This document shows, piece by piece, positions 1 through 9,108 of a DNA stretch of 64,000 bases. Position 1 is the stretch's first letter; every line of letters starts with the position of its first letter. The DNA is from Neolewinella aurantiaca (GTDB lineage: Bacteria; Bacteroidota; Bacteroidia; Chitinophagales; Saprospiraceae): NCBI RefSeq assembly GCF_008014675.1, contig NZ_VOXD01000012.1, positions 87,745 through 151,744 on the forward strand. Direction: 5' to 3'. A program made the translations under genes and the position numbers. Under the pieces are notes generated by a model. That model was not told the DNA's origin. It worked only from the letters and a program-made list of their open reading frames with translations, and made no database searches.

Positions 1-1
1 T

Positions 2-1744
2 GAAAGCTCCCCCGCATTATTTGTTTATTTTAAACTTAAAAAATTTACGGGATTTATAGACATTAATTTTGACCCAAATTTCAGAATTGAACTTAGTCGT
101 GATGACCACACCACTATCCCCCACACCACCTCCAACGGCAGCATAACCTACAACGACCAACAAGCCCGCACCCTCTTCAGCCCACCCACCGACCTGAGCC
201 CGGAAGGCACCACCTGCACCGGCCTATACTCGCGCGGAACGGCACCGCTGCTGGGTTTTGATTTTAATGTGGATTGGGACACGACCGCTTTCCGGCTCGT
301 GGATGTGGGCTACGCCGATAATCCGCTCGGGCTACGGGAAAGTGAAGTGGCGATGACCCCAACCAGTCTACACCTGGCGCGGGACACCTCGTTGCGCGAC
401 ACTACCCCACGCTTGCCCTACGGCGTCCAATTGCTGGAGCTGTGCTTTGAGCCGACTGCGCTCACCAGCACTTCCTACCTGCGCATCGGGCGTACCGTCG
501 ACCCGGTTTTCCACCTGGTGTTTGAGGACTCGCTGTACAGTCCGGCGCCGTACAACCTTTTCCCCGGATCTTTATATCTCCGGGGCGAGCAGGCGCGTGA
601 TACCGTGAAGTTGGAAGTAGGGCCGCCAGTCAGCACCAACATTTCGGATACCTTGCTTTGCACCAGCGTCCGCGCCAAAAACTACATTGACGTAAGTGCA
701 TTTGACTTCTCGGTGAGTTGGCCAGAAGATTTGGCGCTGGCGCAGGTGCATTACCCGGACAACGAGCAGGGTCTGGTTGGAACATCGCTGCTGGCGCAAT
801 CAGAAACCTCCGCCCGCTTCGGCCTCAGCCCCGACGAACCCGTCAACTTTTCGCTGGAACCCGGCACGCCGCTGGTAGAGCTCTGTTTTACCGGAGACTT
901 CACCCCCTGCGACTTCTACCCCATTGAACTGGCCGAACAGCCCGACGAGACCCACTTCGACCGCCGCTTGCTCGATTTGCCGGGGGGTCTGCCGCTGTCG
1001 TACAAACTCACCTCCGGCTACGTCTACCAGGAAGGCGGCGATGCGCTGCGGATTGAACTGGAAACCGTTCATTCTGATCCGGACAGTTCGCTGCACCACG
1101 TTCGCATGTCCACCACCAGCGACGTTTGCACGACCGACTTCCCCTTCCTCGTTCAATACGATTTCTCTGAGCTGGGTTTTGACGACGTCGAGCTGGCTCC
1201 GGAGCGGGAGGGAGAATTCCGCATTCGCCGGCGCGGCAGTCCGATTGCGGGAGCGAAAGGCTTTGCGCTCGAACGGGAGCCCGGTGCTTCAGGCATCAGA
1301 ATTACTCCGGGAGAAATTGCCACCTTTACCTTCACGCGCCGGGGTACGCTGGATACCGTTCCCATCGGCCTGCTTCCCTACGAAACGGATACCATCACCG
1401 TTACCCGTGAAGACGGCGTCACAATCGGCATCCCCGTTTTCCTGACGGATGGCAGCATCATTTTCGGACTGGATATGATTACCGGGACGCGTTACTTTAA
1501 TTCGCCGCAGAACCCGCCGCTTACGGTGTACCCAAACCCAACCTCCGGCATAGTTAATATTGAAGGCTTGCGGGTCGGAAGTCCGGTTTCCGTCTGGATT
1601 TATGACCGGAGTGGGAGCTTGCTCAGGCGTATCCAAAACCCGGATGACCAGGTTGATCTTTCCGGCTTACCGGCGGGCATCTTCTGGCTGCGGGTCGAGC
1701 AGGAGGGAGTGCGCTGGATGGAGAAGGTCATCATGGTGGAGTAG
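2..1744 (+). CDS. Secreted cohesin-like repeat protein with T9SS sorting domain (5' partial)
   Basis: The frame is open to the left edge of the window, so this is the C-terminal 580 or so residues of a larger protein; the GTG at 269 is internal, not a start. The visible part holds about four related beta-rich units of roughly 120-150 residues that end in patterns such as LLELCFEP or PLVELCFTGD, typical of cohesin-like folds (family assignment by eye). The last 75 residues carry YPNPTSG followed by a short beta domain ending in KVIMVE, which is a type A T9SS C-terminal sorting signal. The product should therefore cross the outer membrane by T9SS and be surface-anchored or released. Substrate or partner unknown. 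The first 120 bases are more AT-rich than the rest but still read as the same type of sequence. Confidence 0.75.
   Translation, partial: ESSPALFVYFKLKKFTGFIDINFDPNFRIELSRDDHTTIPHTTSNGSITYNDQQARTLFSPPTDLSPEGTTCTGLYSRGTAPLLGFDFNVDWDTTAFRLVDVGYADNPLGLRESEVAMTPTSLHLARDTSLRDTTPRLPYGVQLLELCFEPTALTSTSYLRIGRTVDPVFHLVFEDSLYSPAPYNLFPGSLYLRGEQARDTVKLEVGPPVSTNISDTLLCTSVRAKNYIDVSAFDFSVSWPEDLALAQVHYPDNEQGLVGTSLLAQSETSARFGLSPDEPVNFSLEPGTPLVELCFTGDFTPCDFYPIELAEQPDETHFDRRLLDLPGGLPLSYKLTSGYVYQEGGDALRIELETVHSDPDSSLHHVRMSTTSDVCTTDFPFLVQYDFSELGFDDVELAPEREGEFRIRRRGSPIAGAKGFALEREPGASGIRITPGEIATFTFTRRGTLDTVPIGLLPYETDTITVTREDGVTIGIPVFLTDGSIIFGLDMITGTRYFNSPQNPPLTVYPNPTSGIVNIEGLRVGSPVSVWIYDRSGSLLRRIQNPDDQVDLSGLPAGIFWLRVEQEGVRWMEKVIMVE
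733..749 (-). repeat. GCACCTGCG-N4-CGCC motif copy 1
   Basis: Exact copy with spacer CCAG, inside the cohesin-like gene and antisense to it. The sense strand codes LALAQVH here. Confidence 0.8.
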
Positions 1745-1765
1745 TGGGCCGGGGTCTCCCGTGTG

Positions 1766-2037
1766 TGTCACGAGATGCACTCCTATCACGAATTTGCCGC
1801 TTGTCACGTCTCCCCTCTCCCGAGGAGAGGGGCTGGGGGGAGGGCTAATGCATAGGATTTTAAGTCGTGTTAAACCCCCTCCCCAACCCCTCCCCACCGG
1901 GGAGGGGCTCGTGAAAACGCTACGCGTTTTGGGTTGCAAGCTCTTAGGCGGTGAATATGATCTCGAGCTAAAAGCTTAAAATCGAATCCTATGCGTCAGC
2001 CCTGGGGGGAGGGAGATTCTGTGCATCTCGTGATACA
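1766..2037. repeat. Palindromic MITE-like intergenic element
   Basis: This fills most of the 349-base gap between two genes. Its ends are inverted copies: TGTCACGAGATGCAC at 1766-1780 and GTGCATCTCGTGATACA at 2021-2037. A second nested inverted pair lies at about 1834-1862 and 1975-2005 (GGGCTAATGCATAGG and the complement of CCTATGCGTCAGCCC). Inside are two G/C hairpins, one around 1812-1832 and one around 1882-1902. The 9-mer CCGGGGTCT occurs directly on both sides (1749-1757 and 2038-2046) and could be a target duplication. There is no coding content. The structure suggests a non-autonomous mobile or REP-type repeat; no transposase is present here. Confidence 0.55.
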
Positions 2038-2093
2038 CCGGGGTCTTTCGACGTTCAATTTGTTCGAAAGACAATGTTTACCTTGCATCCCCA

Positions 2094-3758
2094 ATGACCA
2101 TACTACGCTCCTTCATCCTGATCTTTGCATCCTGCGTCTGCGCCCTGATGAACGCCCAGGAACACGCCGATTACTTCAAGCATCATCATTTCACCCGCGC
2201 CGATACACTGCGCGGCAGCCTCCGGCCCGAGCGCACCTCGTTCGACGTGACCTACTACGAACTCCACCTCGAAGTAGACCCCAATGAGCGTGAAATTGAA
2301 GGCCGGGTGGACATGAGCTACCGGGTAGTACACCCTACCAACCGGCTTCAGATCGATCTGTTTCGGAACCTGACCATCGATAAAATCACGCAAGACGGCC
2401 AGCAACTATCCTTCGACCGCGAAGCCAACGCCGTCTTCGTCGATCTACCCGACCGGCTTGAACAGAACAGCCTGCACACCATGAGCATTTGGTACGGCGG
2501 CAAACCCGTTGCTGCCAAAAATGCCCCCTGGGACGGCGGCTTCGTCTGGAGCCTCGATCACCGCGACCGCACCTGGGTCGGTGTAGCTTGTGAAGGAACC
2601 GGCGCCAGCCTCTGGTGGCCGAACAAAGACCACCTGAGCGACGAGCCAGACTCGATGCTCGTAAGCGTTACCGTCCCCAAGCGCCTGTTCGTTGCCAGTA
2701 ACGGTAATCTGCGCGAAGAGATTGAGCTCGAAAACGGCTACCAGAAACGCTACGACTGGTTCGTTTCCTACCCCATCAACAACTACAACATCTCGCTGGG
2801 CATCGGTAGCTACATCCACTTCGACAGTACCTACGTAGCCTTTGACGGCGAAGAGCTGGCGCTCGATTATTACGTACTGGATTACAACAAAGACAAAGCC
2901 CGTAAGCAGTTTCAGCAGGTCAACCAGATGCTGGCCGCCTACGAGCATTACTTCGGCAAATACCCGTTCTGGGACGACGGCTACGCCCTCATCGAAACGC
3001 CTTATCTGGGCATGGAACACCAGAGTGGTATCGCTTACGGTAATAAGTTTATGCGCGGTTACCTGGGCGGCCTCATCCCGGACGACATGGATTGGGATTA
3101 CATCATTATTCATGAAACCGGGCACGAGTACTTCGGCAACTCGATCAGCGTTGCCGATCACGCTGAGATGTGGATTCATGAAGCCTTCACGACCTACATG
3201 GAGACCCTTTACGTCGAGTACCGCTACGGCGAAAAAGATGCCCGACGCTACATCGGCACCCAGCTGAATTTCATACGAAATGAGTCACCCGTCCTTGGTC
3301 CGCTGGGCGTAAACTTCGATGATTTCGGCAGTTCAGATCATTACTATAAAGGTGCCTGGATGCTTCACACCTTACGTTATTCACTCAACGACGACCCGCT
3401 CTTCTTCGGCATGCTAAGGTCTTTTTATCAGGACAACAAACGCAGCATAGTCAGTACCCAACAGGTGATCGACTACTTCAGCCGCTTCGCGAAACAGGAT
3501 TTTGGCCCCTTCTTCGATCAGTACCTCCGGCATCCGGAGGTGCCGGTGCTTGAAGTACGCAAAAGCGGCAAACAGGTAGAATACCGCTGGCGGGTGCAGG
3601 CTGAAGGTTTTAACATGCCGGTGGGTGTATTCATCGGGAAAGAACCCGTTCGTTTGCAACCAACTGATAAATGGCAAACGATGGGCAAGGGATTCCTTCC
3701 TTCCGACGTTTCAATCGATGAAAATCGTTTCCTCGTCGATTTGGAAGTAGTGGAGTAA
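2094..3758 (+). CDS. M1 family zinc aminopeptidase, secreted
   Basis: This is a 554-residue metallopeptidase with an N-terminal signal peptide (residues 1-21, cleavage after NAQ). The zinc site is HETGH at 340-344, with the third ligand Glu363 in WIHEAFTTY, the classic M1 spacing. The exopeptidase motif GxMEN appears as LGMEHQ, so the usual Asn is changed. It is shorter than full-size aminopeptidase N (about 870 residues), lacking the C-terminal helical domain, and resembles compact Bacteroidota M1 enzymes. It probably trims peptides in the periplasm or outside the cell. A -7-like box, TACCTTGC, lies 7 nt before the ATG, so the leader is very short. The following gene starts 38 nt downstream. 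Confidence 0.9.
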   Translation: MTILRSFILIFASCVCALMNAQEHADYFKHHHFTRADTLRGSLRPERTSFDVTYYELHLEVDPNEREIEGRVDMSYRVVHPTNRLQIDLFRNLTIDKITQDGQQLSFDREANAVFVDLPDRLEQNSLHTMSIWYGGKPVAAKNAPWDGGFVWSLDHRDRTWVGVACEGTGASLWWPNKDHLSDEPDSMLVSVTVPKRLFVASNGNLREEIELENGYQKRYDWFVSYPINNYNISLGIGSYIHFDSTYVAFDGEELALDYYVLDYNKDKARKQFQQVNQMLAAYEHYFGKYPFWDDGYALIETPYLGMEHQSGIAYGNKFMRGYLGGLIPDDMDWDYIIIHETGHEYFGNSISVADHAEMWIHEAFTTYMETLYVEYRYGEKDARRYIGTQLNFIRNESPVLGPLGVNFDDFGSSDHYYKGAWMLHTLRYSLNDDPLFFGMLRSFYQDNKRSIVSTQQVIDYFSRFAKQDFGPFFDQYLRHPEVPVLEVRKSGKQVEYRWRVQAEGFNMPVGVFIGKEPVRLQPTDKWQTMGKGFLPSDVSIDENRFLVDLEVVE

Positions 3759-3796
3759 ACACTTACCTGCTTTTCAGCATCTTAAAAGAAAAACCC

Positions 3797-4105
3797 ATGG
3801 GAGTCCTGTTCGTAATGTTCTTTTTCCTGATTGCCATCGCCAGTATCGCCATCACAATCTGGTCAGTGGTGGAAATCGCTACCAAACCCTTCAAGAAAGA
3901 AAGCGACAAAGTAATCTGGCTCATCGTCGTTCTGTTGTTGGGCGGCATCGGCCCGCTCATTTACCTCAGTCAACGCAAAAATCTACTGGCCAACCCTCCC
4001 GGCGGCAACCAATTTGACGACCGGGAATACTTGCCGCCCCTCGACGATCATTTGGCGCGGCCGCAGGTGCAAAAAAGGTACGACGAGCAGGACGACTACG
4101 TGTAA
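3797..4105 (+). CDS. PLDc_N-type small membrane protein
   Basis: This 102-residue protein has two membrane segments (about 4-25 and 40-60) separated by a short charged loop, then a hydrophilic, acidic tail. The pattern WSVVEI... IWLIVVLLLGGIGPLIYL matches the phospholipase D N-terminal (PLDc_N) family, short integral proteins related to the membrane anchor of cardiolipin synthases. No catalytic HKD motif is present, so no enzymatic role can be given. Its 3' end contains a copy of the dispersed 17-bp motif, coding LARPQVQ. Confidence 0.75.
   Translation: MGVLFVMFFFLIAIASIAITIWSVVEIATKPFKKESDKVIWLIVVLLLGGIGPLIYLSQRKNLLANPPGGNQFDDREYLPPLDDHLARPQVQKRYDEQDDYV
4064..4080 (-). repeat. GCACCTGCG-N4-CGCC motif copy 2
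   Basis: Exact copy with spacer GCCG, in the 3' end of the PLDc_N gene and antisense to it. Confidence 0.8.
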
Positions 4106-4193
4106 AAATCGTTGCTAGCCCTGCACGCCCTGTGCTTCATCCTCAATTTCCCCTGTAGGTTAAGGGCGCAAAACAGATTGTCGCCAAATAAAG

Positions 4194-5465
4194 ATGAAAT
4201 TCTTACTCCTCTCCATCGGAACCCGCGGCGATGCCGAGCCTTTTCTGGCCATCGGAGATTTGCTCCACCGAAGCGGGCACGAAGTCACCATCGCTCTGCC
4301 CGCTCAGTTTCGTCCTCTTGCCGAAGATGCCGGCCTTGATTTTGCACCGCTCGACGAACGTTTCCTGGAAATTCTCGACGGACAAACGGCACGCGACTTC
4401 ATGGGCCAGAAAGGGAGCTGGCCTAATCGATTGTTTCAGCTGGCCCGGCTTGCCAGAACGTCGCTATCCGTTCAGAAAGACATGATCAGAGAGCAACGTG
4501 ATTTGCTTGTGCATTTTGCCCCCGATCGGGTCGTTTTTCATCCTAAGTGTCTTGTTGCCAGAGTTTGGGGGATGCAATTTCCGGAACGTGCGATTTGCCT
4601 CAGTCCCGTTCCCAACATTCTCCACCCGGTGCGGAGCTACCCGCACATCGGTATTACCACCCCGCTCGGCAAATGGGCCAACTGGAAATCCTTTACCGTC
4701 GTCAACCGCATCACCGCACGCATGGTGGCTAAATACGTAAAGCCGTACGCTGCGGATTTCCCGGGGACAGACGTTAGCAGCAATACTATTTACCACCACA
4801 TGCTGGAGCGGGAACGCACCCTTTACCTGATCTCTCCCACCCTTTACCCCAGGCCAGAACACTGGCCCGGGCACGCTAAGGTAATGGGCTACTTCGAGCG
4901 TAACAAGACCAGAAACTGGTCTCCTCCTGCTGAACTTACCGACTACCTGGCCCGGTACAAAGCGGAGCAAATAACCTTTATCACTTTCGGCAGCATGGTG
5001 AATGCGGCACCGGAGGCCACAACGCAAGCGATCCTGTCAGTACTCCGCAAGTACCGGGTACCGGCCATAATCAATACCTCTTCGGGAGGCTTACAACGAC
5101 TGGAGAGAGAAGCACCAGACCACGTTTTATTCGTAAGCGACATCCCGTACGAATGGGTTTTCCCTAAGGTCCATTCCGTTGTTCACCACGGCGGATCGGG
5201 GACGCTGCACACCGCGACGAAACATGGCCGCCCAAGCCTCATCATCCCCCACATCGTTGATCAGTTTTTCTGGAACCGTCAGGTTGCCAGCCTTGGGCTG
5301 GGTCCGTTGGGAGTCAAAGTGAAACAGCTTACGGCGAAAAGCTTTAGCCCACTCTTGCTCGACCTGCGAACCACAGTATCTTACGCAGAAACCGCCCGAA
5401 AATTATCCGCTCGTATGGCCCACGAAGCAGACCCGAAGGAGCTGCTGGCGGAGCTGACAAAGTAG
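4194..5465 (+). CDS. GT1-type UDP-glycosyltransferase
   Basis: This 423-residue GT-B enzyme has an N-terminal acceptor domain starting LLLSIGTRGDAEPF, the hallmark of the sterol/macrolide glucosyltransferase group. Its C-terminal nucleotide-sugar site reads HHGGSGTLHTATKHGRP, with PHIVDQFFWNRQV behind it. It would move a sugar from a UDP- or dTDP-sugar onto a small lipophilic acceptor in the cytosol. No signal peptide. It stands alone on the + strand; the next gene (maf) converges on it. The acceptor cannot be read from sequence; a sterol, carotenoid or macrolide glycosyltransferase are all possible. Confidence 0.85.
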   Translation: MKFLLLSIGTRGDAEPFLAIGDLLHRSGHEVTIALPAQFRPLAEDAGLDFAPLDERFLEILDGQTARDFMGQKGSWPNRLFQLARLARTSLSVQKDMIREQRDLLVHFAPDRVVFHPKCLVARVWGMQFPERAICLSPVPNILHPVRSYPHIGITTPLGKWANWKSFTVVNRITARMVAKYVKPYAADFPGTDVSSNTIYHHMLERERTLYLISPTLYPRPEHWPGHAKVMGYFERNKTRNWSPPAELTDYLARYKAEQITFITFGSMVNAAPEATTQAILSVLRKYRVPAIINTSSGGLQRLEREAPDHVLFVSDIPYEWVFPKVHSVVHHGGSGTLHTATKHGRPSLIIPHIVDQFFWNRQVASLGLGPLGVKVKQLTAKSFSPLLLDLRTTVSYAETARKLSARMAHEADPKELLAELTK

Positions 5466-5510
5466 TTTTCGGTTGTAGTCCGAACGCAAGACATAAGACC
5501 ACGAACCGCT

Positions 5511-6089
5511 CTACCATTTAAGCAGGTGTTGGTAAACGAGGTCTACGGGTAACCCCATGATGCAAGGGTAAGTACCTTCTATTTTGCAAATCTTCGCCAG
5601 CCCGACCCATTCCTGAATAGCGTAAGCGCCGGCCTTATCATAGGGCTGATAGTTATCCACGTACCATTCGATTTCTTCGCGGGTCATCTCGTTGAGCCAC
5701 ACTTCGGCCTTACTGCTGAATATTTCCTTTTTACTGCTGCTGAGCAAACAGCAGCCGGTTACCACGATGTGGCTGCGGCCGCTCAGTTTTTCGAGTGTTT
5801 CGATGGCATGTTCGCGGCTTTTGGGTTTACCGTGTTTTACGCCATCGATGAGCACTACGCTGTCGGCAGTCAGTAATACTTCATTATCGGCCCGGAGCAG
5901 ATCGCGGACGCCTTCGGCCTTCAACTCGGCTAAAAACGGCGCAATTTCGAGGGGGTCCAGATCAGCGGGGAATATCTCCTCCACATCCTGTGTGCGAACG
6001 GTAAAAGGAATGCCGGCCTGCTCGAGGAGGTAAGAACGACGGGGAGACTTTGAGGCAAGAATTATGGAAAGGTCGGGGTTAATTAACAT
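5511..6089 (-). CDS. maf: Maf family nucleotide pyrophosphatase
   Basis: This is a 192-residue homologue of Maf/YhdE, the cytosolic house-cleaning pyrophosphatases that hydrolyse dTTP/UTP or modified NTPs and are linked to septum formation. Visible motifs are ILASKSPRRSYLLEQAG at the N terminus, LTADSVV in the middle and YDKAGAYAIQ near the end, all typical. An upstream in-frame start exists at 6161, but the ATG at 6089 fits the family start (MLINPDLSIILASKSPRR). It is also preceded by a box TACCTTAG exactly 5 nt away, so the mRNA may be leaderless. Confidence 0.93.
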   Translation of the reverse strand: MLINPDLSIILASKSPRRSYLLEQAGIPFTVRTQDVEEIFPADLDPLEIAPFLAELKAEGVRDLLRADNEVLLTADSVVLIDGVKHGKPKSREHAIETLEKLSGRSHIVVTGCCLLSSSKKEIFSSKAEVWLNEMTREEIEWYVDNYQPYDKAGAYAIQEWVGLAKICKIEGTYPCIMGLPVDLVYQHLLKW

Positions 6090-6094
6090 GGGCG

Positions 6095-6102
6095 CTAAGG
6101 TA
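6095..6102 (-). promoter_or_regulatory. -7 box of maf, leaderless spacing
   Basis: TACCTTAG followed by 5 nt (CGCCC) and the maf ATG. The SRP RNA in this window starts 5 nt after the same kind of box. Confidence 0.45.
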
Positions 6103-6167
6103 ATCAGACTCGCCTTCGGCCGTTGCACAATCTCGCTGGTTTTTGGACGCGCCGGTAGCAACTCCGC

Positions 6168-7517
6168 TTACCGTTTACGTAGATTCACCTTCACTTCCCG
6201 GTCCATTTGCAAAGTGATGAGGGCTTTTTTGCCTACGGTACCCGCATCTTCAGGAAACACAAAATCATAGTCCCGGAGGAGCCGGACCAGAATAAGCTGC
6301 ATTTCCAGCATCGCGAAATGGTTCCCGATGCACAGCCGCGGGCCTGCGCCGAAGGGCAGGTAGCACATCGGGTGGCGGGTTTTCTTAGCTGCCGCCGACA
6401 TCCTTTCGGGCCGGAAGGATTCGGGGCTATCCCAGTATTCGGGGTTATGGTGCAGACCATGAATAAAAACGGCGATTGATGTCCCCGAGGAGATGTTGTA
6501 GCCTCCCGCCTGGTCGTCCGTTAATGCCACCCGGTCCGTGATCCATGCCGGAGGGTACATCCGCATGCTTTCTTCGATGACCTGGGTGAGGTAAGTCAGT
6601 TTACGCGCCGATTTAAAGCCTACGGGGCCCTCCGTTTCCACTACTGCAATTTCGGCCCTTATTTTCTCCCGTACTTCCGGGTGCTGATCGAGCAACCAGA
6701 GTGTCCAGGCCAGCGCGTTGGCGCTGGTTTCGTGGCCGGCGGCAAAAAGAATCATGATCTCATCCACCAGCTGCTGATCCTCCATTGGCTCTCCGCTGTC
6801 CTCGTAGCGGCTGTCGAGCAGCATCTGCAACAAATCATCTTTGGGTTCGCCAGCTCGCCGGTCTTCGATCCGTAGTTGGATGCGCGCGCGGACTTCGGTC
6901 GTAATCTGAAGGTGCTTTCTCTCCTGCCCGATCCAGCGCAGGGGGCCGCGTAGGAAGGGCATCCGGACAGGATAGATTACGTAGCCCTGCACGGCATCGA
7001 TGGCTTCATTTAATTCCTTCGTTTCTTCGTCATTGAATCCGTCTGTGAAAATAGCCCGGGCGATTACCCGGAATACGAGGTCGGTGGTCAGGCCGTGTAA
7101 AGAAGTAGCTTCTCCGCTTGTCGCGACCTGATCCAGGCCGGTACAGCAGCGATTAATGACCGCCTGCATTTCGGTCACCAGCGAGGCCAGCCGCTTGCGG
7201 TGAAAACCGGGTTGAATCAGCCGTCGTTGGGTAAGCCAGGGTTCTCCGTTATTGGTCAGCAGTCCGTGACCGAGGTATCGTGCCAGGTCCCTGGTCTGAA
7301 TCACGCTCTTATGGTAGTTTTTATGGTTTCGCTGAAGGACGTGCTGAATTACATCCGCATTGACCGTAAAATGGGTCAAACGGGAACCTCCGATCGCCAG
7401 CAAAAAATCAGCGCCGTAATCTTTTACGTAACGGGAAAAGTACTTGATCGGGTTACGGGCGACAAAGGGAATATTAGGCAGAACCCGGCGCAGCGGGACT
7501 TGTGGAGGGGATGTCAT
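6168..7517 (-). CDS. Cytochrome P450
   Basis: This is a haem-thiolate monooxygenase of about 449 residues. The haem loop reads FGAGPRLCIG near residues 389-398, with Cys about 396 as proximal ligand. The K-helix ExxR motif is in EESMRMYPP, and the I-helix oxygen-activation motif is AGHETSA. There is no N-terminal membrane anchor, so it is a soluble bacterial class. The profile resembles the CYP102/CYP4-like fatty-acid hydroxylase side of the family rather than CYP51, but the substrate is not readable. I chose ATG 7517 (MTSPPQVPL); a start at 7559 would add 14 residues. No ferredoxin or reductase gene is adjacent. Confidence 0.92.
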   Translation of the reverse strand: MTSPPQVPLRRVLPNIPFVARNPIKYFSRYVKDYGADFLLAIGGSRLTHFTVNADVIQHVLQRNHKNYHKSVIQTRDLARYLGHGLLTNNGEPWLTQRRLIQPGFHRKRLASLVTEMQAVINRCCTGLDQVATSGEATSLHGLTTDLVFRVIARAIFTDGFNDEETKELNEAIDAVQGYVIYPVRMPFLRGPLRWIGQERKHLQITTEVRARIQLRIEDRRAGEPKDDLLQMLLDSRYEDSGEPMEDQQLVDEIMILFAAGHETSANALAWTLWLLDQHPEVREKIRAEIAVVETEGPVGFKSARKLTYLTQVIEESMRMYPPAWITDRVALTDDQAGGYNISSGTSIAVFIHGLHHNPEYWDSPESFRPERMSAAAKKTRHPMCYLPFGAGPRLCIGNHFAMLEMQLILVRLLRDYDFVFPEDAGTVGKKALITLQMDREVKVNLRKR

Positions 7518-7602
7518 GTTACCAGGTCTTTGAAGCAAAACACCAGTAATATAAGACAAAGAATATCGCCGAAGCAGGATTACCAGCCAGACAGTGCTGT
7601 TC

Positions 7603-7620
7603 GGCAGCCTTCAGGCTGCC
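7603..7620. repeat. REP-like palindrome
   Basis: GGCAGCCTTCAGGCTGCC forms a hairpin with 7-bp arms. A related sequence, CAGCCGGAAGGCTGCC, lies 100 nt away around 7713-7728 in the same gap between the P450 and GT4 genes. Confidence 0.5.
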
Positions 7621-7755
7621 ATTTTAAGGGCCTTCACCTGAAAGGCTGATAGAAAACAGATTTGACCGTACTAACCTGATCGTTATTGTTCACGCTAAAG
7701 CATAACGAACAGCAGCCGGAAGGCTGCCAGACAGTAAGAGGATTGCCTTACAAAA

Positions 7756-8916
7756 TCACCGATAGGCGGCACCGTCCTCCACTGCTAACTGATAGACCGA
7801 ATTGATTGCCTCCAACACCGCTTCTTCGCTGTACAGTTGCAACGCTCGCTCCCTGATTACTTCCGGGTCGAAGGAAGTGTATTCATCGCGCATTTTTTCG
7901 AATGCGCCGGCCAGCGCAACAGCGTCGCCCACCGGTACCAGGAGGCCGGTTTCGCCGTGTAGTACGATGTCAGGCACTCCGCCAACGGGTGTTGCGATGC
8001 ACGGCCGGCCACACATCTGTGCTTCGAGCAATACGACCGGCTGGTTCTCGTAATTGCTAAAAAGTACGAACGCGTGGCAGTCTTGCATCAGTTCTGCGAT
8101 TTCTCCTTCGGTGTGCGGTCCGGAGCAGGTTATTCCGGCTACACCCAGGTCATCGATCATTTGCGTCAAAATCTCCAGGTCGCCGTCTCCCGCGAGATGA
8201 AGCGTTACCGGCACATTGGTTTTTTGCCGCAGAAGAGAGAAGCCCCGCAGTAGTCCCGTGATGTTCTTCGGGGCTTCGTCGAAGTTGGAAACGTGGAGCA
8301 AGCGGAAAGGAAGTGTCGGGGATGGTTGCCCCGGCAGATATGTTTTTTCGTCTACTACGTTACTCACTGTACGGTAATTTCCGGCCAGTCGGTTCCTTTC
8401 TCTCATACTTCGTCCAAGGTGATCCGATACTGGTAAAATGGCCACAGCATTACGGCACGCGTAACGGCCAAGCCAGCCCCTGAAACCGGACAGTGCGTTC
8501 GCTTTGTGGTAAGCCGAGCTGTGCTCGGTAAGGACAAACGGAAGATTCCAAAAGCCCGAGTAGAGGGCCGCAGCCATTCCACCGTCCAGCAATACGTGGC
8601 CGTGCAGCAGGTCTGGCCGGCCAAACTTCTTTCGGGCTGCGCGCATAGCCACAACGTAAGCTCTGAGCCGCAGCGCGGCTTTGACCGGGCCGGGAGTTTG
8701 GGGGCCGTACCCAACGTAAACGTGTATAACTGCGTAGCCATCTTCAGTTCGGCGGGTTACGTCCAGTTTGCCTGGGGCCAATTGCAGGTCCTCTTCGACG
8801 GCAACGACGGTTACCCGGTGGTGGCGCGCCATCAGGCGCGCGTGCCGGCCGATGAAATTCCCGTTGGTGGGATGAACGCGGCTCGGAAACCAGGAAGTGA
8901 CGAAAAAAACATTCAT
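7756..8916 (-). CDS. GT4 family glycosyltransferase
   Basis: This 386-residue GT-B enzyme of the glycosyltransferase 4 group has an N-terminal domain beginning MNVFFVTSWFPSRVHPTNG. Its C-terminal domain carries RLLHVSNFDEAPKNITGLL and the donor-site block FVLFSNYENQPVVLLEAQMC, then GRPCIATPVGGVPDIV, with the E-x7-E arrangement of retaining GT4 enzymes. It acts in the cytosol on a nucleotide-sugar donor, probably in cell-surface glycan synthesis. ATG 8916 was chosen over an upstream start at 8991, because family similarity begins there and the extra 25 residues are low-complexity and basic. A box TACCTTAT lies 9 nt upstream. Confidence 0.9.
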   Translation of the reverse strand: MNVFFVTSWFPSRVHPTNGNFIGRHARLMARHHRVTVVAVEEDLQLAPGKLDVTRRTEDGYAVIHVYVGYGPQTPGPVKAALRLRAYVVAMRAARKKFGRPDLLHGHVLLDGGMAAALYSGFWNLPFVLTEHSSAYHKANALSGFRGWLGRYACRNAVAILPVSDHLGRSMRERNRLAGNYRTVSNVVDEKTYLPGQPSPTLPFRLLHVSNFDEAPKNITGLLRGFSLLRQKTNVPVTLHLAGDGDLEILTQMIDDLGVAGITCSGPHTEGEIAELMQDCHAFVLFSNYENQPVVLLEAQMCGRPCIATPVGGVPDIVLHGETGLLVPVGDAVALAGAFEKMRDEYTSFDPEVIRERALQLYSEEAVLEAINSVYQLAVEDGAAYR

Positions 8917-8971
8917 TTTCAGGCCATAAGGTACGGTACATTGCCTCAGACCGGACCCTGAAACCCGCCTT

Positions 8972-8988
8972 GCACCCGCGGCCGCGCC
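8972..8988 (+). repeat. Near copy of the GCACCTGCG-N4-CGCC motif
   Basis: GCACCCGCG-GCCG-CGCC, one mismatch, in the divergent gap between the GT4 gene and the porU-like gene. Confidence 0.5.
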
Positions 8989-9108
8989 CAATTGCCAGTA
9001 AAGATGGCCGCGTAAACTGCCGCAGAGCTGCTAAACCATGACATTTTAAACTAATCAACCCCTTACGTGCGTTATCTTTACGACGTATTTTTACGAACAA
9101 CTCTCCCC

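Noticed and set aside
269..1744. GTG at 269 as the start of the first gene
   Set aside because: The frame stays open to the left edge and the upstream codons continue the same cohesin-like pattern, with no signal peptide at 269.
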